From contig JAHHUD010000004.1 in the NCBI GenBank assembly GCA_020024185.1, positions 1-41,348 of the forward strand: DNA of 41,348 nucleotides. The letters run 5' to 3'. The first letter of the stretch is position 1, and every line of letters begins with the position of its first letter. The notes beneath the pieces are model-generated. The model did not search any database. It had not been told where the DNA came from and was given only the letters and a program-made list of their open reading frames with translations. The translations under genes were made by a program, and so were the position numbers. Shown one piece after another: positions 40,253-41,348 of the stretch. This DNA comes from Oscillospiraceae bacterium. Lineage in GTDB: Bacteria > Bacillota > Clostridia > Oscillospirales > Ruminococcaceae.

Positions 40253-41348
40253 TGCTTAAAATCAAAAGAATAAAAGAGCTTATAGCCTTGTTTTTTGAGT
40301 ATATAAAAACAGAGGGTGTAGCAAGCACAATAAAAAGAGCAGCAGGCTTTTTTAAGCGTAGAATGAAAGCAAAAAAAGGCAGATTTTTACCACCAAAAGA
40401 AGCTTTGGAAAAACAAAAAAGCTTTAAATGCTCAAAAATAGAAAACGGTGTTATCAGTGTTGTTACTCCTTTATTCAACACCGATAAAAAACATCTTAAA
40501 GAATACATAGAAAGTTTTTTAAATCAAAGTTATCAGTATAAACAACTTTGTCTTGCAGACGCTTCTGACAGTCAGCACAGTTATGTTGGTGAATATATAA
40601 AAAGCCTTAATAACAGCCAGATAAGTTATATTAAACTTGATAAAAACTATGGAATTGCAGGCAATCAGCAAAAGGCAATTGAACTGGCTTATGGCGAATA
40701 TATCTGTCTATGCGACCATGATGATATTTTATCTGCTGATGCACTTTATCAAATGGCAAAAGCAATCCAGGATACAAATGCAGATTTTATTTATAGTGAT
40801 GAGGCGTTGTTTGACACTGACTATACAAACCCTATTGTTGCCCATTTTAAACCTGATTTCAGCTATTATTATCTTACAAACTGCAACTATATTTGTCATT
40901 TGGCTTGTATAAGAAAATCAGTTTATGAAAAAACCGGCGGTTTATGTGATGATTATAACGGTGCACAGGACCATGATTTGTTTTTAAAAATATGCGAAAT
41001 TCCAGAAATAAAGATACATCATATTCCAAAAGTTCTTTATTATTGGAGAGTTCATGCTCAGTCAACCTCCGGTGGTATCGACGCAAAACCTTATGTTACA
41101 GAAAACGCAATAAAAGCTATTGATGACCACCTTGCAAGAATCGGTGTAAAAGGTAAAGCAACATCAGGTCAGTTTGGCTCAACATATAAAATAAATTACG
41201 AGCTAACTTCATGTCCACTTGTTTCAATTATTATACCAAACAAAGACCATATTGATGATTTATCAAAATGTCTTGATAGTATATACTCTAAAACCAGCTA
41301 TACAAATTTTGAAATTATTATTGCAGAAAATAACAGCTGTGAAAACGA
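40252..41348 (+). CDS. Two-domain GT2 glycosyltransferase, cut by the window end
   Basis: Open from the ATG at 40252 to the last base (365 full codons), with no stop, so the 3' end lies outside. The start overlaps the previous stop as TAATG, indicating translational coupling. The N-terminus (MLKIKRIKELIALFFEYIKT) and the GT domain are homologous to the preceding protein: SVVTPLFNTDKKHLKEYIES, LDKNYGIAGNQQKAIELAYG, CDHDDILSADA and TGGLCDDYNGAQDHDLFLKI, followed by VLYYWRVHAQST. A second GT-A domain starts at about residue 322 (CPLVSIIIPNKDHIDDLSKC) and is truncated by the window. It is probably a paralogue from tandem duplication acting in the same polymer pathway. Confidence 0.88.
   Translation, partial: MLKIKRIKELIALFFEYIKTEGVASTIKRAAGFFKRRMKAKKGRFLPPKEALEKQKSFKCSKIENGVISVVTPLFNTDKKHLKEYIESFLNQSYQYKQLCLADASDSQHSYVGEYIKSLNNSQISYIKLDKNYGIAGNQQKAIELAYGEYICLCDHDDILSADALYQMAKAIQDTNADFIYSDEALFDTDYTNPIVAHFKPDFSYYYLTNCNYICHLACIRKSVYEKTGGLCDDYNGAQDHDLFLKICEIPEIKIHHIPKVLYYWRVHAQSTSGGIDAKPYVTENAIKAIDDHLARIGVKGKATSGQFGSTYKINYELTSCPLVSIIIPNKDHIDDLSKCLDSIYSKTSYTNFEIIIAENNSCEN

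Noticed and set aside
40637..40912. 91-codon plus-strand frame in the final glycosyltransferase
   Set aside because: Out of frame with the long open frame from 40252 that shows clear GT2 motifs; a shadow.

Overview
The window looks like chromosome of a low-GC, endospore-forming Firmicute of the class Clostridia. The base composition is strongly AT-rich, Shine-Dalgarno sites are AGGAGG-like, and intrinsic terminators are dense. It carries spo0A, spoIVB and other sporulation-type genes, a fused ispDF and an [FeFe]-hydrogenase-like protein. A gut Oscillospiraceae/Ruminococcaceae-type organism would fit, but the lineage is inferred. I see no rRNA, tRNA, CRISPR array, insertion sequence or prophage.

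Layout. 1-7312 (minus strand): housekeeping genes lysS (with an unusual C-terminal tRNA-binding domain), greA (TTG start), a second-type EF-G, fba and ogg. 7313-7677: a regulatory intergenic region with one perfect Spo0A box inside a cluster of TTTTCAAC/GTTGAAAA motifs, in front of a small tail-anchored protein. 8030-12162: rlmB, then a 1118-residue protein that I read as a degenerate heavy-metal (P1B) P-type ATPase. It keeps the eight-helix layout, lacks the catalytic motifs, and has a disordered cytosolic tail of about 550 residues. 12369-19916: a zinc-dependent phospholipase C-family protein, a Cys-rich protein behind a sigma-K-like promoter, a YabE-like 3D-domain protein, a metallophosphoesterase, a DacF-type D,D-carboxypeptidase, a permuted papain-like protein and pncB.

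20007-25364 (minus strand): a sporulation and isoprenoid block in the order spoIVB, GT2 glycosyltransferase, EcsC-family protein, ispDF, spo0A. In most spore formers spoIVB and spo0A are adjacent; here three unrelated genes separate them. spo0A has two perfect tandem 0A boxes one helical turn apart upstream, and its receiver has an altered acidic pocket. 25441-32159: an orphan ABC ATPase, an MBOAT acyltransferase, a YfcE-like phosphoesterase with rsmI, a group-B-like [FeFe] hydrogenase, and a lipoprotein version of trigger factor.

32206-41348: cell-surface glycan region. It holds a 990-residue membrane protein combining two GT-C-type glycosyltransferase halves around a beta-rich extracytoplasmic domain, an M23 peptidase resembling SpoIIQ, then rfbC, a Wzm/Wzt-type ABC exporter and two tandem two-domain GT2 glycosyltransferases, the last cut by the window end. 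Together these suggest synthesis and export of a rhamnose-containing wall polysaccharide.

The best candidates for something undescribed are the pseudo-P-type ATPase, the double GT-C fusion, the LysRS with an added tRNA-binding domain, the extracytoplasmic trigger factor, and the 0A-box/TTTTCAAC cluster. All calls come from reading the sequence; no database search was run.
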